Assembly (NCBI GenBank): GCA_017847725.1
Contig: JAGAXW010000009.1
Location: 32,618 to 96,617, forward strand
DNA from: Prevotella sp.
GTDB lineage: Bacteria > Bacteroidota > Bacteroidia > Bacteroidales > Bacteroidaceae
Direction of reading: 5' to 3'
Length of the DNA stretch: 64,000 nt
Shown piece by piece: positions 45,978 through 55,002 of this stretch. How positions within the stretch are numbered: position 1 is the first letter of the stretch; every line of letters starts with the position of its first letter. Position numbers and translations under genes: made by a program. Under the pieces are notes generated by a model that saw only the letters and a list, made by a program, of their open reading frames with translations, searched no databases and was not told the DNA's origin.

Positions 45978-48038
45978 TTAGTGCTGGTCCTCATCCTCAA
46001 TGAGGTCAGTAGGAATAAACTCAATGTAGTCGAAGTCATAGCTTCCCGGACGCATCGCCACCAGACGCAACTGATGCGTACCGTCGGCCGTCCAGTTGAA
46101 AATGCCCAGGATGCGACGCAGGCGGGTATCCACATTGCGGGCTGTAAGGTTGTCGCCATAGCCCAGATTGTGGTAGTTCCATCCGACAAAACTGTTGGGG
46201 GCCTTCATAAACCCGTGGTTACGCAGGTTCTTGTCGTTCTCCAGTCCGTAAGGGTCTTCTTCGCTTTCACCCTTGTTAGCAAAGGCCATCGACCCCGACT
46301 CCTGAATAGCCAGCCAATCCTGAATCCAGCCCGTATTACCATTGTATGCCGACACGCGGGTGTCGATAGGTATGCCGCAAGGCTGACCGTCGATATAGAC
46401 CTGAACCACGGCGCCGCCGGCATCGGTCGTATAGCCCAGACGCACCTCGTAGTTGCCTTTCGGCAGCGGGCCCACAGTCAGCTTAAAGTCGAAGTTACCA
46501 TGCAGCGTCCATCGGTCGCCCAGAAAGTAGTCGTGCGGAGTACGACCCTCATAGCCTATGTAGGTCGTGCTATTGCTGATGAAGTCTATATTTTTACAGA
46601 ATCCGTCGGGAATGGCAGAATAGAACCAGTTGTAGCCACGGTCGCCATCGTAGAAGCACCCGTTGTTCACAGCCTCACTCATATAGGTACGGATGTCGGT
46701 ACGAATGCGGCGGTGGAACACCTGCGCCTTCACCTCCGCGCTGTACACCAGCATATTACTGATGCCGTGCAGCACACCGTTCTGGCAGTACTGGTCGGCC
46801 TCGCCGTCCACCACGCGTATGATGGGCCATCCATTCAGCTCGTCGGCAACGGCCATCGAGCTGTATTGAGGGTCGTAGGCTGTGTAAGGGCAATTCAGCA
46901 CGGCAACGGTCTTAGACGAGCTCTGGTCGAAATCCACAATATTGGCATTCTGGATATTCAGCAGCATGCCGGGCTGCATCGACACATAATATTGGTCTAC
47001 ACGATAGTTTTCGTCGCAGATGTAGTCGTGCCAGGTAAACCAGTCGTAGGATGACACAAAGCCGCGATTCAGCGCCAGCTTCGACTTGGCCAGCTGCACG
47101 TTGTAGAGATGATAGCCGACAAACTGGTGCAGACTGTTCGCGGGCGAAGTCTCATCGTCGTCAGTGGCATCAGGATAGACCTTCTTGGCATATTGTCGCA
47201 AATCGTCCAATGAGTGTATGTCGGCACAACGTGCCATCACGTCATTACTCTCCGCAAAACAGGTATAGAGAAAACGCTTCTGTTTGGGCCACTCGCTATA
47301 GCGCGTCGCCGTGCTGCCAACGACTTCACCACTGGGCAGCAGCGTACTGGTAGGCATGACATAGCTGGCATCCTCAAAAACCAGCATGGAATCGCGCCAA
47401 CCTGTTGCGAACAACGCCTCACCGAAGATGCTGTACTGGGGGTGCGACGCGACAAAGTCTGCCAGCAGGTCGTTGCTGCCCTCGAGGACTTCGTTGATGA
47501 CATGCGTCACACCGTTTATCATTTCGATATTGGCCGAAGTCAGTGCAGCATAACTATCCCCGTTCTTGATCGACCAGTTACCTGATCCTGTCTGTACGTG
47601 AGCCGTCAGATAGCGGCCCACCATGTTCTGAGCCGGGAAAGAACCTTCCGGGAAATCCTCAGTCTTATAGGCAGAGACCGCCATTGCCTGACCGTCAATC
47701 AGATGATAGAACACCATCTCGCGGAGTGCGGTGGTATCCATCTCAGCCAAGGTCTTACCCTTTCCTGTGAGCCATTGTGTCATGGCGTCGTTGGTCGGGA
47801 CAAACGCAGTATACTTGCCATAGGACTCCAACAACGTAAACGTACCGGAGATGCGCATTGCTTCCGTAAAGAGCGACAACTCGGGCTGTTCGGCCAGATA
47901 GTCGGCAATCATCTGCCCCTCAAAAGTGCGATAGCTGTCGCCCACCTCGTCAGAATCCTTACAAGCCGTTAGCATTGCGGTTCCCGCAAGAACGGCAAGC
48001 AACACGACCCGTGCCTTATTATACCATTTGTTTTGCAT
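45978..48038 (-). CDS. FAS1-domain lipoprotein with C-terminal beta-sandwich
   Basis: 686 residues with lipobox LTAC (Cys26). The first FAS1 domain is at about 50-190 (ELSLFTEAMRISGTFTLLES, YTAFVPTNDAMTQWL, MINGVTHVINEVLEG) and the second, longer and degenerate, at about 190-430. The last ~200 residues look like a carbohydrate-binding beta sandwich (NFDFKLTVGPLPKGNYEVRL, VVQVYIDGQPCGIP, RLVAMRPGSYDFDYIEFIP). It is 15 bases upstream of the next FAS1 gene in the operon. Confidence 0.82.
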   Translation of the reverse strand: MQNKWYNKARVVLLAVLAGTAMLTACKDSDEVGDSYRTFEGQMIADYLAEQPELSLFTEAMRISGTFTLLESYGKYTAFVPTNDAMTQWLTGKGKTLAEMDTTALREMVFYHLIDGQAMAVSAYKTEDFPEGSFPAQNMVGRYLTAHVQTGSGNWSIKNGDSYAALTSANIEMINGVTHVINEVLEGSNDLLADFVASHPQYSIFGEALFATGWRDSMLVFEDASYVMPTSTLLPSGEVVGSTATRYSEWPKQKRFLYTCFAESNDVMARCADIHSLDDLRQYAKKVYPDATDDDETSPANSLHQFVGYHLYNVQLAKSKLALNRGFVSSYDWFTWHDYICDENYRVDQYYVSMQPGMLLNIQNANIVDFDQSSSKTVAVLNCPYTAYDPQYSSMAVADELNGWPIIRVVDGEADQYCQNGVLHGISNMLVYSAEVKAQVFHRRIRTDIRTYMSEAVNNGCFYDGDRGYNWFYSAIPDGFCKNIDFISNSTTYIGYEGRTPHDYFLGDRWTLHGNFDFKLTVGPLPKGNYEVRLGYTTDAGGAVVQVYIDGQPCGIPIDTRVSAYNGNTGWIQDWLAIQESGSMAFANKGESEEDPYGLENDKNLRNHGFMKAPNSFVGWNYHNLGYGDNLTARNVDTRLRRILGIFNWTADGTHQLRLVAMRPGSYDFDYIEFIPTDLIEDEDQH

Positions 48039-48089
48039 TTTTATATTTTTAAAGTTTTTACCACTTTACGCTTGTTTGTTATTAACTAC

Positions 48090-50414
48090 TTAATAGGATA
48101 TCAGCGTCGTGCCATCACGCACCACCGCATAACACGCATTAACCTCCATACCCTGATAGGCCATCCTGGTCTTGACAGGCGCAGAGAAGATATAGTCGGT
48201 CTGTCCGCTCTTTAACTGCACCTTTATGCCCACTGCATCCCGACCTTCCGGCGTAAAGAACGAAACAGCAAGTATCACCGAGTCGCTCTCATGGTCGGTA
48301 GGCTCAAAGACGGCTACGAAAGGATGATCCCAAGCATTGCCATGCTGGCGTGCGACATACGTGAGCACAGGCTGCTGCGCCACGTCATAGGGGTAGAGGC
48401 TTTTATGCCGCTCATACTCCAGGTTGGCAGGCGACAGGGCCCTGAACACCTCGCGGTTCTCGTCGCCGCGCATCCACATCGTCGTCGTAACATGACGGCC
48501 GTCGGCCCACTTCATACGGAACACCGTCTTGACATCAGCTGATGTCACAGTGCTTTTCTTGTCATATATATAGGAATAGGCATACAGATGCCCTCCGGCA
48601 AAAGCCAACTCTTCTGTGGGCTGGAGGGGGAGCGGTATTCCGTCGGCCCTCAGCAGCTCCATCTCCTGCCCGATGTTGTGGTAGAAGTAGTCGTGGAACC
48701 TGTCCTTCCCGTCCTTACGCCTGCTCCTGAAGATGTCCACATAATATCCGCCGCTCTGTGTCTTCACAATCCCGTTAGTGCGCACCTGCTCAGCATGGGT
48801 TTCCGGCTCCAGAAAACCCACCTGACTGCAGGTGGCGTCAGCACTATGTCCACAGAACTGGACTTCGAAGCCATGTTGCGACATCATGACTGGATAACTT
48901 GACATGCCGTCGACACAAACGGTGTTATGTGCAGGAAACTGCGAATAATACTCGCTGTAGTCCAGTCCGCTATAAAGAGAGCGGCCGATGCCTGCGTCTG
49001 GTCCCACGACATAGCCCCTGCCATACAACTCCATCGAGATGCCGTTAGCATGCTGGTGATTCCCCAAAGAGCCGTTTAGCGATATCATCAGGTCATGCCG
49101 GCGGTCCATACCTGTGCGCTGCACCAGCCACGAGACTTTGGGCGAATGAAACGTCGGACTGACATAACGGCCAATCAAATCGGCCGGAGCGTCAGGGTGC
49201 ACAGCCTTCAGCAACGAGTCGGCACGCTGTTCCAGCCGTCCGTCGCCGTGCCGCTGGGCATAGGCTCGGAGCTTCTCTATGGCGTCCCGGCGCAGATACT
49301 CGGGGTGGGTATCGCCAAAGCCACATATCATGCGGTTCGGAAAGAAATACTGAGGCTGCGCAAACACCGCCTCGACAATGGCTGGCACCTCACGAAACAA
49401 ATCTATGCCCGCCTCACGATCCATCCTATCGGCCAGGATAACGAAGTCGGCCACCACACCTACGCTGTATCCAGGCGACTCACACCATATATGCGTCGAC
49501 GGGTCGAACCCATAGGCTGCCAGTTGGCGTACCCCCCACTGGCGTATACTCTGTCGTCTGACGATGTAGTCCAGATAGTAGTCGCGTCCACATCCGTCGG
49601 CATAGCAACTGTCAGCCTGAAGTACCAGGGCAATGCGCATAATGAAGGTGGCTTGTATGAGATTCCAGTTGTTGTGAGGCACACCGTTGGCAATAATGTT
49701 TTCCGCCCATTTCTTCAGTGCTGCGTCATAGATGTGGCGATGCACCCCAAACGAAGGATATGCGGTGAGCAGCGGATACATCTCCGTCAGCTCGTTAATG
49801 GCATCCTCATGAATTACCTCGAAGGTCGTCAGTCCCACAAGCGTCTGCTGATGGCCGTGGTTCAGGTCTATGGGTACATGGCGGCCATAGATACCCTTCA
49901 AGTAGGTGTCGAACACACCGAAAGCCATCCGCCCATAGTCCTCCCCGCAGCCGTCGGCATACAGGCGTGCGGCGTCGCGAGCCACACCCAGTATCTGGCG
50001 GTTCACGGAGCTGATGTTGCAGCCCGTCTTCGAGGGGACGGTACGCTCCATCTTCCCACTCTTCTTGTTGACAAATGTCACGCTGCCGCGCTCGTCGTCA
50101 TCGTAGGGCACAAGCCGCTCCAGTGGCGGCCGGTCATAGTCTGTCGCCATGCTACGCGAACCGTTATACTTCACCGTGGCCCACTGGGCGCGTTCGCCCC
50201 CCAGATGACTGAACGACTCGCCATCCACATAGACATCTGCAGCATGGCTGGCCCAGTACATCTGCAGGCGGCTCAGCAGCCAGTCCGGCTGCCGTCTACA
50301 GCTGTCTAGACAGGCATCCGTCTGCCGCTTCAGCCGCATGCGTTCAGCCACAGAAAGCCCCGCCGAGGTAGACAGGGCCGACAGCAATAAGAATAAAGCA
50401 ACAATACTTCTCAT
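48090..50414 (-). CDS. Heparinase II/III-family protein, probable polysaccharide lyase
   Basis: 774 residues with a signal peptide ending TSAG. An alpha/alpha toroid (about 100-400; DLNHGHQQTLVGLTTFEVIH, NNWNLIQATFIMRIALVLQA, THIWCESPGYSVGVVADF) is followed by the beta-sandwich heparinase II/III domain (about 430-640; GSLGNHQHANGISMELYGRG, YYSQFPAHNTVCVDG). The NHQHANG His and the downstream HNT region match the active-site layout of this superfamily, which cleaves uronic-acid-containing glycans by beta-elimination. It is the first gene of the 20-kb operon under the ECF-type promoter at 50442. Which lyase family and which uronic acid are unknown. Confidence 0.85.
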   Translation of the reverse strand: MRSIVALFLLLSALSTSAGLSVAERMRLKRQTDACLDSCRRQPDWLLSRLQMYWASHAADVYVDGESFSHLGGERAQWATVKYNGSRSMATDYDRPPLERLVPYDDDERGSVTFVNKKSGKMERTVPSKTGCNISSVNRQILGVARDAARLYADGCGEDYGRMAFGVFDTYLKGIYGRHVPIDLNHGHQQTLVGLTTFEVIHEDAINELTEMYPLLTAYPSFGVHRHIYDAALKKWAENIIANGVPHNNWNLIQATFIMRIALVLQADSCYADGCGRDYYLDYIVRRQSIRQWGVRQLAAYGFDPSTHIWCESPGYSVGVVADFVILADRMDREAGIDLFREVPAIVEAVFAQPQYFFPNRMICGFGDTHPEYLRRDAIEKLRAYAQRHGDGRLEQRADSLLKAVHPDAPADLIGRYVSPTFHSPKVSWLVQRTGMDRRHDLMISLNGSLGNHQHANGISMELYGRGYVVGPDAGIGRSLYSGLDYSEYYSQFPAHNTVCVDGMSSYPVMMSQHGFEVQFCGHSADATCSQVGFLEPETHAEQVRTNGIVKTQSGGYYVDIFRSRRKDGKDRFHDYFYHNIGQEMELLRADGIPLPLQPTEELAFAGGHLYAYSYIYDKKSTVTSADVKTVFRMKWADGRHVTTTMWMRGDENREVFRALSPANLEYERHKSLYPYDVAQQPVLTYVARQHGNAWDHPFVAVFEPTDHESDSVILAVSFFTPEGRDAVGIKVQLKSGQTDYIFSAPVKTRMAYQGMEVNACYAVVRDGTTLISY

Positions 50415-50441
50415 GTCGTATCCACTATGATTTTTTATTGA

Positions 50442-50469
50442 TTACGCACATCAGACGGATTCTACCTAT
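50442..50469 (-). promoter_or_regulatory. ECF-type promoter of the heparinase-SusCD-FAS1-GH97 operon
   Basis: On the minus strand: ATAGGTA, 16 bases, CGTAA (50442-50446). The -35 half departs from TTAMGTA at two positions but keeps GTA. Spacing and -10 are exact. It lies 28 bases before the heparinase start. No TAnnTTTGC element is evident in this interval on the minus strand. Confidence 0.6.
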
Positions 50470-50543
50470 TCTTTACTACTCGGCACATGTCCGCGACTAC
50501 GTACCACTGCGCATTCTCATGATGTTATTTTTAAGGCTATGCG

Positions 50544-50574
50544 TAACTTTCGCACAGCCACACCCTATTTTTGC
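50544..50574 (+). promoter_or_regulatory. Two plus-strand -7-like elements facing a decayed region
   Basis: TAACTTTCG (50544-50552) and TATTTTTGC (50566-50574, a full match to TAnnTTTGC). They face right, toward no intact gene, only the fragment at 50750-50866. Confidence 0.4.
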
Positions 50575-50679
50575 ACGGATATTCACAATCTAAATCGTTA
50601 TAGTACACGTGAGTACGATGAAAAAATACAGTTTCACACGTAGACTTATATCATTGATACTTAGAATCCTGTTTTCTTT

Positions 50680-50712
50680 ATAAAGTTTGGTGTTTACATC
50701 AATAAACTTTAT
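50680..50712. repeat. 9-bp inverted repeat in the intergenic region
   Basis: ATAAAGTTT (50680-50688) and AAACTTTAT (50704-50712), 15-base spacer. It could be an operator of a lost gene. Otherwise 50415-50749 holds only the promoters listed. Confidence 0.45.
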
Positions 50713-50749
50713 GCGGAACTACGCGAATTCGTCGAACTCACGTTATAGT

Positions 50750-50866
50750 ATGAAAACAAAACGACTCTTTATGGCCATGGTGATGAACACGAACGCCCAA
50801 GAGCACAAGACCTACTCAGGCGTGTTTGAGAAAGAGAACAGCGCACCGCCCAGACACGCTCGTTGA
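50750..50866 (+). pseudogene. Possible 5' stump of a secreted-protein gene
   Basis: A 38-codon frame whose start MKTKRLFMAMVM..NAQ looks like a shortened signal peptide with cleavage after AQ, followed by EHKTYSGVFEKE and then an abrupt non-protein-like end. It lies downstream of two right-facing promoter-like elements. I read it as a deletion remnant; it may also be chance. Confidence 0.3.
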
Positions 50867-50901
50867 AACGGGTGTCCAGGTCATCGTCGGTCGTGCAGAA
50901 C

Positions 50902-51435
50902 TTATGTCCTTTTCGAAAACCTGGGAGACAGACTTTGGTAGGTCTCCCAGCCTCCTGTATCCGAGGGATAGATGATGGTATCGATGAAATAGAGGTGACC
51001 ATCGCCACCCACTAAGACGTTGCCGTCTACGGCATCAAAGATGTCGTGCTGGCCGTTGGTGTAGTATTCGTCGTTATCTTCTGGACGGAAGCCCAAGCGG
51101 AGAAACTCATCATGGATTTCCTCTTTCGTAGCCAGACGGGCATTTGCAATAAATGGCTGTTCTAATACGGCACAAACCTTACCATCGCGATTCTCTGCAA
51201 AGCCAAGCATATTGTAGGGACACCCATCAAAGTATTTGTTATGTGCTTTGATGCGCTCAAAGAAAGGTGTGAGGTTGTCATCAGAATAGCGAAAATCGTT
51301 CAACTTGATGATTTTCTTTCTATCTACAGACAGATATGTCTCATTCTCAGACCCACGGTCGAAGAAATCTCCGAAAAGGCTACGATCATCAAACCAACAG
51401 CCTTGCTCACTGGCCCATTGGCGCAGTCTTACCAA
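50902..51435 (-). CDS. Polyvalent-protein-type Ser/Thr/Tyr kinase-like protein
   Basis: The frame is open from ATG 51591, but its first ~50 codons coincide with a better small gene in another frame. The kinase-like part starts at [17 protein letters not shown], so I set the start at TTG 51435 (177 residues), which overlaps that small gene's stop (TTGGTAA). Features: RGSENETYLSVDRKKIIKLN (nucleotide loop and Lys), NMLGFAENRDGKVCAVLEQP (hinge region) and DAVDGNVLVGGDGHLYFIDT (catalytic-loop-like). These domains occur in mobile-element polyvalent proteins and as free-standing genes. The partner and target are unknown. GTG at codon 36 of the long frame is an alternative start. Confidence 0.7.
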   Translation of the reverse strand: MVRLRQWASEQGCWFDDRSLFGDFFDRGSENETYLSVDRKKIIKLNDFRYSDDNLTPFFERIKAHNKYFDGCPYNMLGFAENRDGKVCAVLEQPFIANARLATKEEIHDEFLRLGFRPEDNDEYYTNGQHDIFDAVDGNVLVGGDGHLYFIDTIIYPSDTGGWETYQSLSPRFSKRT

Positions 51436-51584
51436 TTGGACTGTCTTGCAAGACGTTGTTCCCGCAAGTTTTTCAATTGCCTTAAGCACTCCTCGCGCGA
51501 AAGCGGATGCTCCATCCAATAAGCTACACTTGCCCTCATCTCGGCATTCACTTTCTTGTGATAGTCGTTCAGTATTACCTCCAT
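51429..51584 (-). CDS. Small helical protein upstream of and overlapping the kinase-like gene
   Basis: 51 residues from ATG 51584, starting [20 protein letters not shown] and ending RQSNW. The composition is protein-like (amphipathic helix, acidic-basic alternation: [20 protein letters not shown]), whereas the kinase frame over the same bases is unconvincing. Its stop overlaps the probable kinase start by a few bases, so the two are coupled. The layout resembles a toxin-antitoxin pair; no function is established. Confidence 0.65.
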   Translation of the reverse strand: MEVILNDYHKKVNAEMRASVAYWMEHPLSREECLRQLKNLREQRLARQSNW

Positions 51585-51609
51585 TTTGCATCTTCTTGTT
51601 CTTGACTGT

Positions 51610-51618
51610 GCAAAGATA
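51610..51618 (-). promoter_or_regulatory. Housekeeping -7 element for the small-gene/kinase pair
   Basis: On the minus strand TATCTTTGC, 26 bases before the start of the 51-residue gene. The placement supports the small gene as the first gene of the unit. Confidence 0.65.
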
Positions 51619-51755
51619 GAAGTTTTTTTTGAATTAGCAATGCAAATCGTTCTTTTTCTTTGTATTTTGCAAACTCCACTTTACATTATGAATTGTTGTT
51701 CGCAAAAAAGTTTTAAATTATCAACTGTCCATTATCAACTGTCAACTAATTTTCG

Positions 51756-51764
51756 TACCTTTGC
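51756..51764 (+). promoter_or_regulatory. Housekeeping -7 element for pgk
   Basis: TACCTTTGC, a full match to TAnnTTTGC, 41 bases before the pgk start. Confidence 0.75.
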
Positions 51765-51804
51765 AGCCGATTTTAGGATACATATTATTAAAACGCATAT
51801 AACT

Positions 51805-53076
51805 ATGACAATCAACGAAATGAATTTTGCCGGTAAGAAGGCAATCGTACGTGTAGACTTCAACGTACCCCTCGATGAGAATGGTAAAATCACCGACGAC
51901 ACCCGCATCCGCGGTGCCCTGCCCACGCTGAAGAAGATTCTGGCCGACGGTGGCGCCGTCATCATCATGTCGCACATGGGCAAGCCCAAAGGTAAGGTGG
52001 ACATGAAGAAGTCGCTGGGCCAGATTCGCGAGGCCGTGGAGAAGGCACTGGGCGTTCCCGTCAGCTTTGCTCCCGACTGTGCCAAGGCTCAGGAGGCTGC
52101 CAAGGCCCTGAAGATGGGCGAGGCCCTGCTGCTGGAGAACCTGCGCTTCTATCCTGAGGAGGAGGGCAAGCCCGTAGGTGTCGAGAAGGGTACTCCCGAA
52201 TACGACGAGGCCAAGAAGGCCATGAAGGCAAGCCAGAAGGAGTTTGCCAAGACACTGGCTTCCTATGCCGACTGCTACGTGATGGATGCCTTCGGCACCG
52301 CTCACCGCAAGCATGCTTCTACGGCCGTCATCGCCGACTACTTCGACGCTGACTCGAAGATGCTGGGCCTGCTGATGGAGAAGGAGGTAACGGCTGTCGA
52401 CAACGTGCTGTCGAACATCAAGCGTCCGTTTGTAGCCATCATGGGTGGCTCGAAGGTGTCTTCCAAGATTGGCATCATCGAGAACCTGCTGGGCAAGGTC
52501 GACAAGCTCATCCTCTGCGGTGGCATGACCTACACCTTCTCAAAGGCTCACGGTGGCGAAATCGGCGAGTCTATCGTCGAGCTCGACAAGCTGGATGTGG
52601 CCCTGGGCGTTGAGGAACTGGCCAAGAAGAACGGCGTACAGCTGGTGCTGGGTACTGACTGCACAGCCACCAACGGCCTCGACTTCGACACCATGACCGT
52701 CAAGCCCGGCAGCGAAATCATCACCTGCCCCGCCAACAAGGTTCCCGCCGGTTTCGAGGGTGTCGACGCCGGTCCTGACAGCCAGAAGGCTTTCGCCGAG
52801 GCCATCAAGGGTGCCAAGACCATTCTGTGGAACGGTCCTGCAGGTGTCTTCGAATGTGACAACTTCACGGCAGGTAGCCGCGCCATTGGCGATGCCATTG
52901 CCGAAGCTACCAAGAACGGTGCCTTCTCGCTGATTGGCGGTGGCGACTCTGTGGCCTGCGTCAACAAGTTCGGACTGGCCGACCAGGTGAGCTACATATC
53001 TACTGGCGGTGGTGCGCTGCTCGAGGCCATCGAAGGCAAGGTGCTGCCCGGCGTAGCTGCAATCAAAGGCGAATAA
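51805..53076 (+). CDS. pgk: Phosphoglycerate kinase
   Basis: 423 residues from ATG 51805. The in-frame extension to 51586 is rejected because it crosses the promoter. It converts 1,3-bisphosphoglycerate and ADP to 3-phosphoglycerate and ATP in glycolysis. Family motifs: [20 protein letters not shown] near the N-terminus, [48 protein letters not shown], and the C-terminal nucleotide site [20 protein letters not shown] and [16 protein letters not shown]. The length is normal. Followed three bases later by a lipoprotein gene. Confidence 0.98.
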   Translation: MTINEMNFAGKKAIVRVDFNVPLDENGKITDDTRIRGALPTLKKILADGGAVIIMSHMGKPKGKVDMKKSLGQIREAVEKALGVPVSFAPDCAKAQEAAKALKMGEALLLENLRFYPEEEGKPVGVEKGTPEYDEAKKAMKASQKEFAKTLASYADCYVMDAFGTAHRKHASTAVIADYFDADSKMLGLLMEKEVTAVDNVLSNIKRPFVAIMGGSKVSSKIGIIENLLGKVDKLILCGGMTYTFSKAHGGEIGESIVELDKLDVALGVEELAKKNGVQLVLGTDCTATNGLDFDTMTVKPGSEIITCPANKVPAGFEGVDAGPDSQKAFAEAIKGAKTILWNGPAGVFECDNFTAGSRAIGDAIAEATKNGAFSLIGGGDSVACVNKFGLADQVSYISTGGGALLEAIEGKVLPGVAAIKGE

Positions 53077-53079
53077 GCA

Positions 53080-53985
53080 ATGAAGACATTGTATATCACT
53101 ATCATGATGGCCGCCATGCTCACTGCATGCGGCCATCGTGCTTCTAACGGAGAGAGTGCCGACAGCAGCGACTCCGTAGCCGTCGCCACAGCGTTCCAGA
53201 CTGACAGCATCGGGATGGAGCGTGAAGACACAATGGTCAGCGTCAGAGTCAGCGTCGACTGGCCCGTCAGCGGCAGCGACTCGCTGGTGAGCGCCATACG
53301 CCTCTTCGCCTGCGAGCGACTGGCCACCAATCCCATGCAGGAGGGCAAGCCCGAGGTGACTGTTTTTGACGACGGGAAGAAGGCCGTCGAGACCACCGTC
53401 GACACGCTGTACAACCAACTGCTGGCATCGTGGAAAGAGATGACTGCCGAAGGGGTGTCGTTCGACGGCATGCAGTTTTCAGCCTTGCTGCGCATCCGCA
53501 AATTGGAAGAGACCGACCGCTACATCACCTACCTCTCCAACATGGAGGGTTTCCAGGGCGGTGCCCACGGCTATGCCACCTCGACAGGCCAGACCTTCCG
53601 CAAACGCGACGGCATGCGTATCGGCTACCGCACGGAGTTCAACCGCCAGACGGAGAAGTACGAGATGAAGGACCAGACGCTGTTCAGCAATCCACAGTCG
53701 CCCAAGCTGGCCGCACTCATCAAGGAGGGTGTGCGCAGCTATTTCAAGGACTGCGACCAGGACGTCGCCACCGACGAGGCACTCAGCGACCAGTTGCTGA
53801 ACGTCGACGTCAACCACATACCGCTGCCCAGCGATGCGCCCACCTTTTCCAAGAAAGGGCTGTCCTTCGTATACCAGCAGTATGAGATAGCACCCTACGC
53901 AGCAGGCATGGTGAACTTCTTCCTGCCCTATCAGCAGGTGGCACCGCTGCTGACGCCGGCTGCAGCAGAACTGATTGAGGAGTAG
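53080..53985 (+). CDS. Lipoprotein with DUF3298/RsiV-like domain
   Basis: 301 residues with lipobox LTAC (Cys17) and a Ser/Asp-rich linker. The C-terminal domain (about 190-300, LKEGVRSYF-like helix, then FSKKGLSFVYQQYEIAPYAA, GMVNFFLPYQQVAPLL) matches the DUF3298 pattern found in RsiV and PdaC-type proteins, and the middle (about 95-185) fits the accompanying DUF4163-like part. Binding of a cell-envelope ligand is possible, but the role here is unknown. It starts three bases after pgk and is likely co-transcribed. Confidence 0.75.
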   Translation: MKTLYITIMMAAMLTACGHRASNGESADSSDSVAVATAFQTDSIGMEREDTMVSVRVSVDWPVSGSDSLVSAIRLFACERLATNPMQEGKPEVTVFDDGKKAVETTVDTLYNQLLASWKEMTAEGVSFDGMQFSALLRIRKLEETDRYITYLSNMEGFQGGAHGYATSTGQTFRKRDGMRIGYRTEFNRQTEKYEMKDQTLFSNPQSPKLAALIKEGVRSYFKDCDQDVATDEALSDQLLNVDVNHIPLPSDAPTFSKKGLSFVYQQYEIAPYAAGMVNFFLPYQQVAPLLTPAAAELIEE

Positions 53986-54049
53986 CCGTCACGACAACGA
54001 TTACAATAAATTTGTCAACATTTTATTTGGTCGTTTCCTACGGAATCAC

Positions 54050-54058
54050 TATCTTTGC
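54050..54058 (+). promoter_or_regulatory. Housekeeping -7 element for the outer-membrane barrel gene
   Basis: TATCTTTGC, 31 bases before the start at 54089. Confidence 0.7.
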
Positions 54059-54088
54059 AAAATAAAACTGTTACAACAAAGAATCACA

Positions 54089-54976
54089 ATGAAAAAAATC
54101 TTTTTCACACTGACCTTGGCCCTGGTAGGGCTCAATGTCTCTGCACAGAATGACGAATACCAGCTGCCTGACGGCCTGCTGGCTACCGAAATTCAGTTCA
54201 ACCCCTTCAGCAACGACTTCAAGACCTTCAAGATGGCCCAGCTCAAGGCCCGTCTGTTTCTTGACGCACGCAACGTCATCCGCTTCGGCGTGGGTCTCGG
54301 CATCGACAACGACAAGAGCGACAAGAACGACGTAGAGGACACCCGCCCCGTCGACCAGGACAACTACACCATAAAAAGAACCGAGGAGACGACCAAGAAC
54401 AAGCGCAGCGAGTTCAAGATATCACTGGGCTACGAGAACCACTTCGCCAACACCGGGCGCCTCGACTTCTATGCTGGCGCTGAGGCCGGCTACGAGGGCA
54501 AATACTATAGCGGAACGATGACCAGCAACGAGACGTTCAACTCCGTATCGAACGTCACTGGCGAGCGCGTGGAGAGCAGTTCGGTGACAACGAAAGTGAC
54601 AGAGTACGAGAAGATGCTGCCCGACGCCAGCAAGTACAACGAGCACAACTTCTTCGGCAACATCTTCACCGGCGTCGACTTCTACATCTACAAGGGCCTC
54701 TACATCGGCACCGAACTGGGTCTGTCGTTCAAGACGGGCAAGGAGGTGAACGGCACATGGACAGAGAACACCGCCAAGAAGACCATCACGGGTGCAGCCA
54801 CCACGGTCGACTGGGTAGAGACATTCTCCACCAAGACTGGCGTGCGCACACACGTCGACAATCTGGACAATAACAACAATACCACCACGGCACAGCTCGT
54901 CACTGACCGCTCGGCTACCAACACCAAACTGAAAGTCTACGTAGAGCCCGCCATCCGACTCGGTTGGATATTCTAA
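54089..54976 (+). CDS. Outer membrane beta-barrel protein
   Basis: 295 residues from ATG 54089 (MKKIFFTLTLALVGLNVSAQ, signal peptide); an upstream in-frame start at 53975 precedes the promoter and is rejected. Alternating polar/hydrophobic strands throughout (ARLFLDARNVIRFGVGLGID, YENHFANTGRLDFYAGAEAG, GVDFYIYKGLYIGTELGLSF) and a C-terminal strand KVYVEPAIRLGWIF ending in Phe, as barrel proteins do. It resembles the small OmpA/OmpW-size barrels of Bacteroidales without a peptidoglycan-binding domain. Function unknown. Confidence 0.78.
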   Translation: MKKIFFTLTLALVGLNVSAQNDEYQLPDGLLATEIQFNPFSNDFKTFKMAQLKARLFLDARNVIRFGVGLGIDNDKSDKNDVEDTRPVDQDNYTIKRTEETTKNKRSEFKISLGYENHFANTGRLDFYAGAEAGYEGKYYSGTMTSNETFNSVSNVTGERVESSSVTTKVTEYEKMLPDASKYNEHNFFGNIFTGVDFYIYKGLYIGTELGLSFKTGKEVNGTWTENTAKKTITGAATTVDWVETFSTKTGVRTHVDNLDNNNNTTTAQLVTDRSATNTKLKVYVEPAIRLGWIF

Positions 54977-55002
54977 AGAAAATACCACAAAATACTTTTA
55001 CT

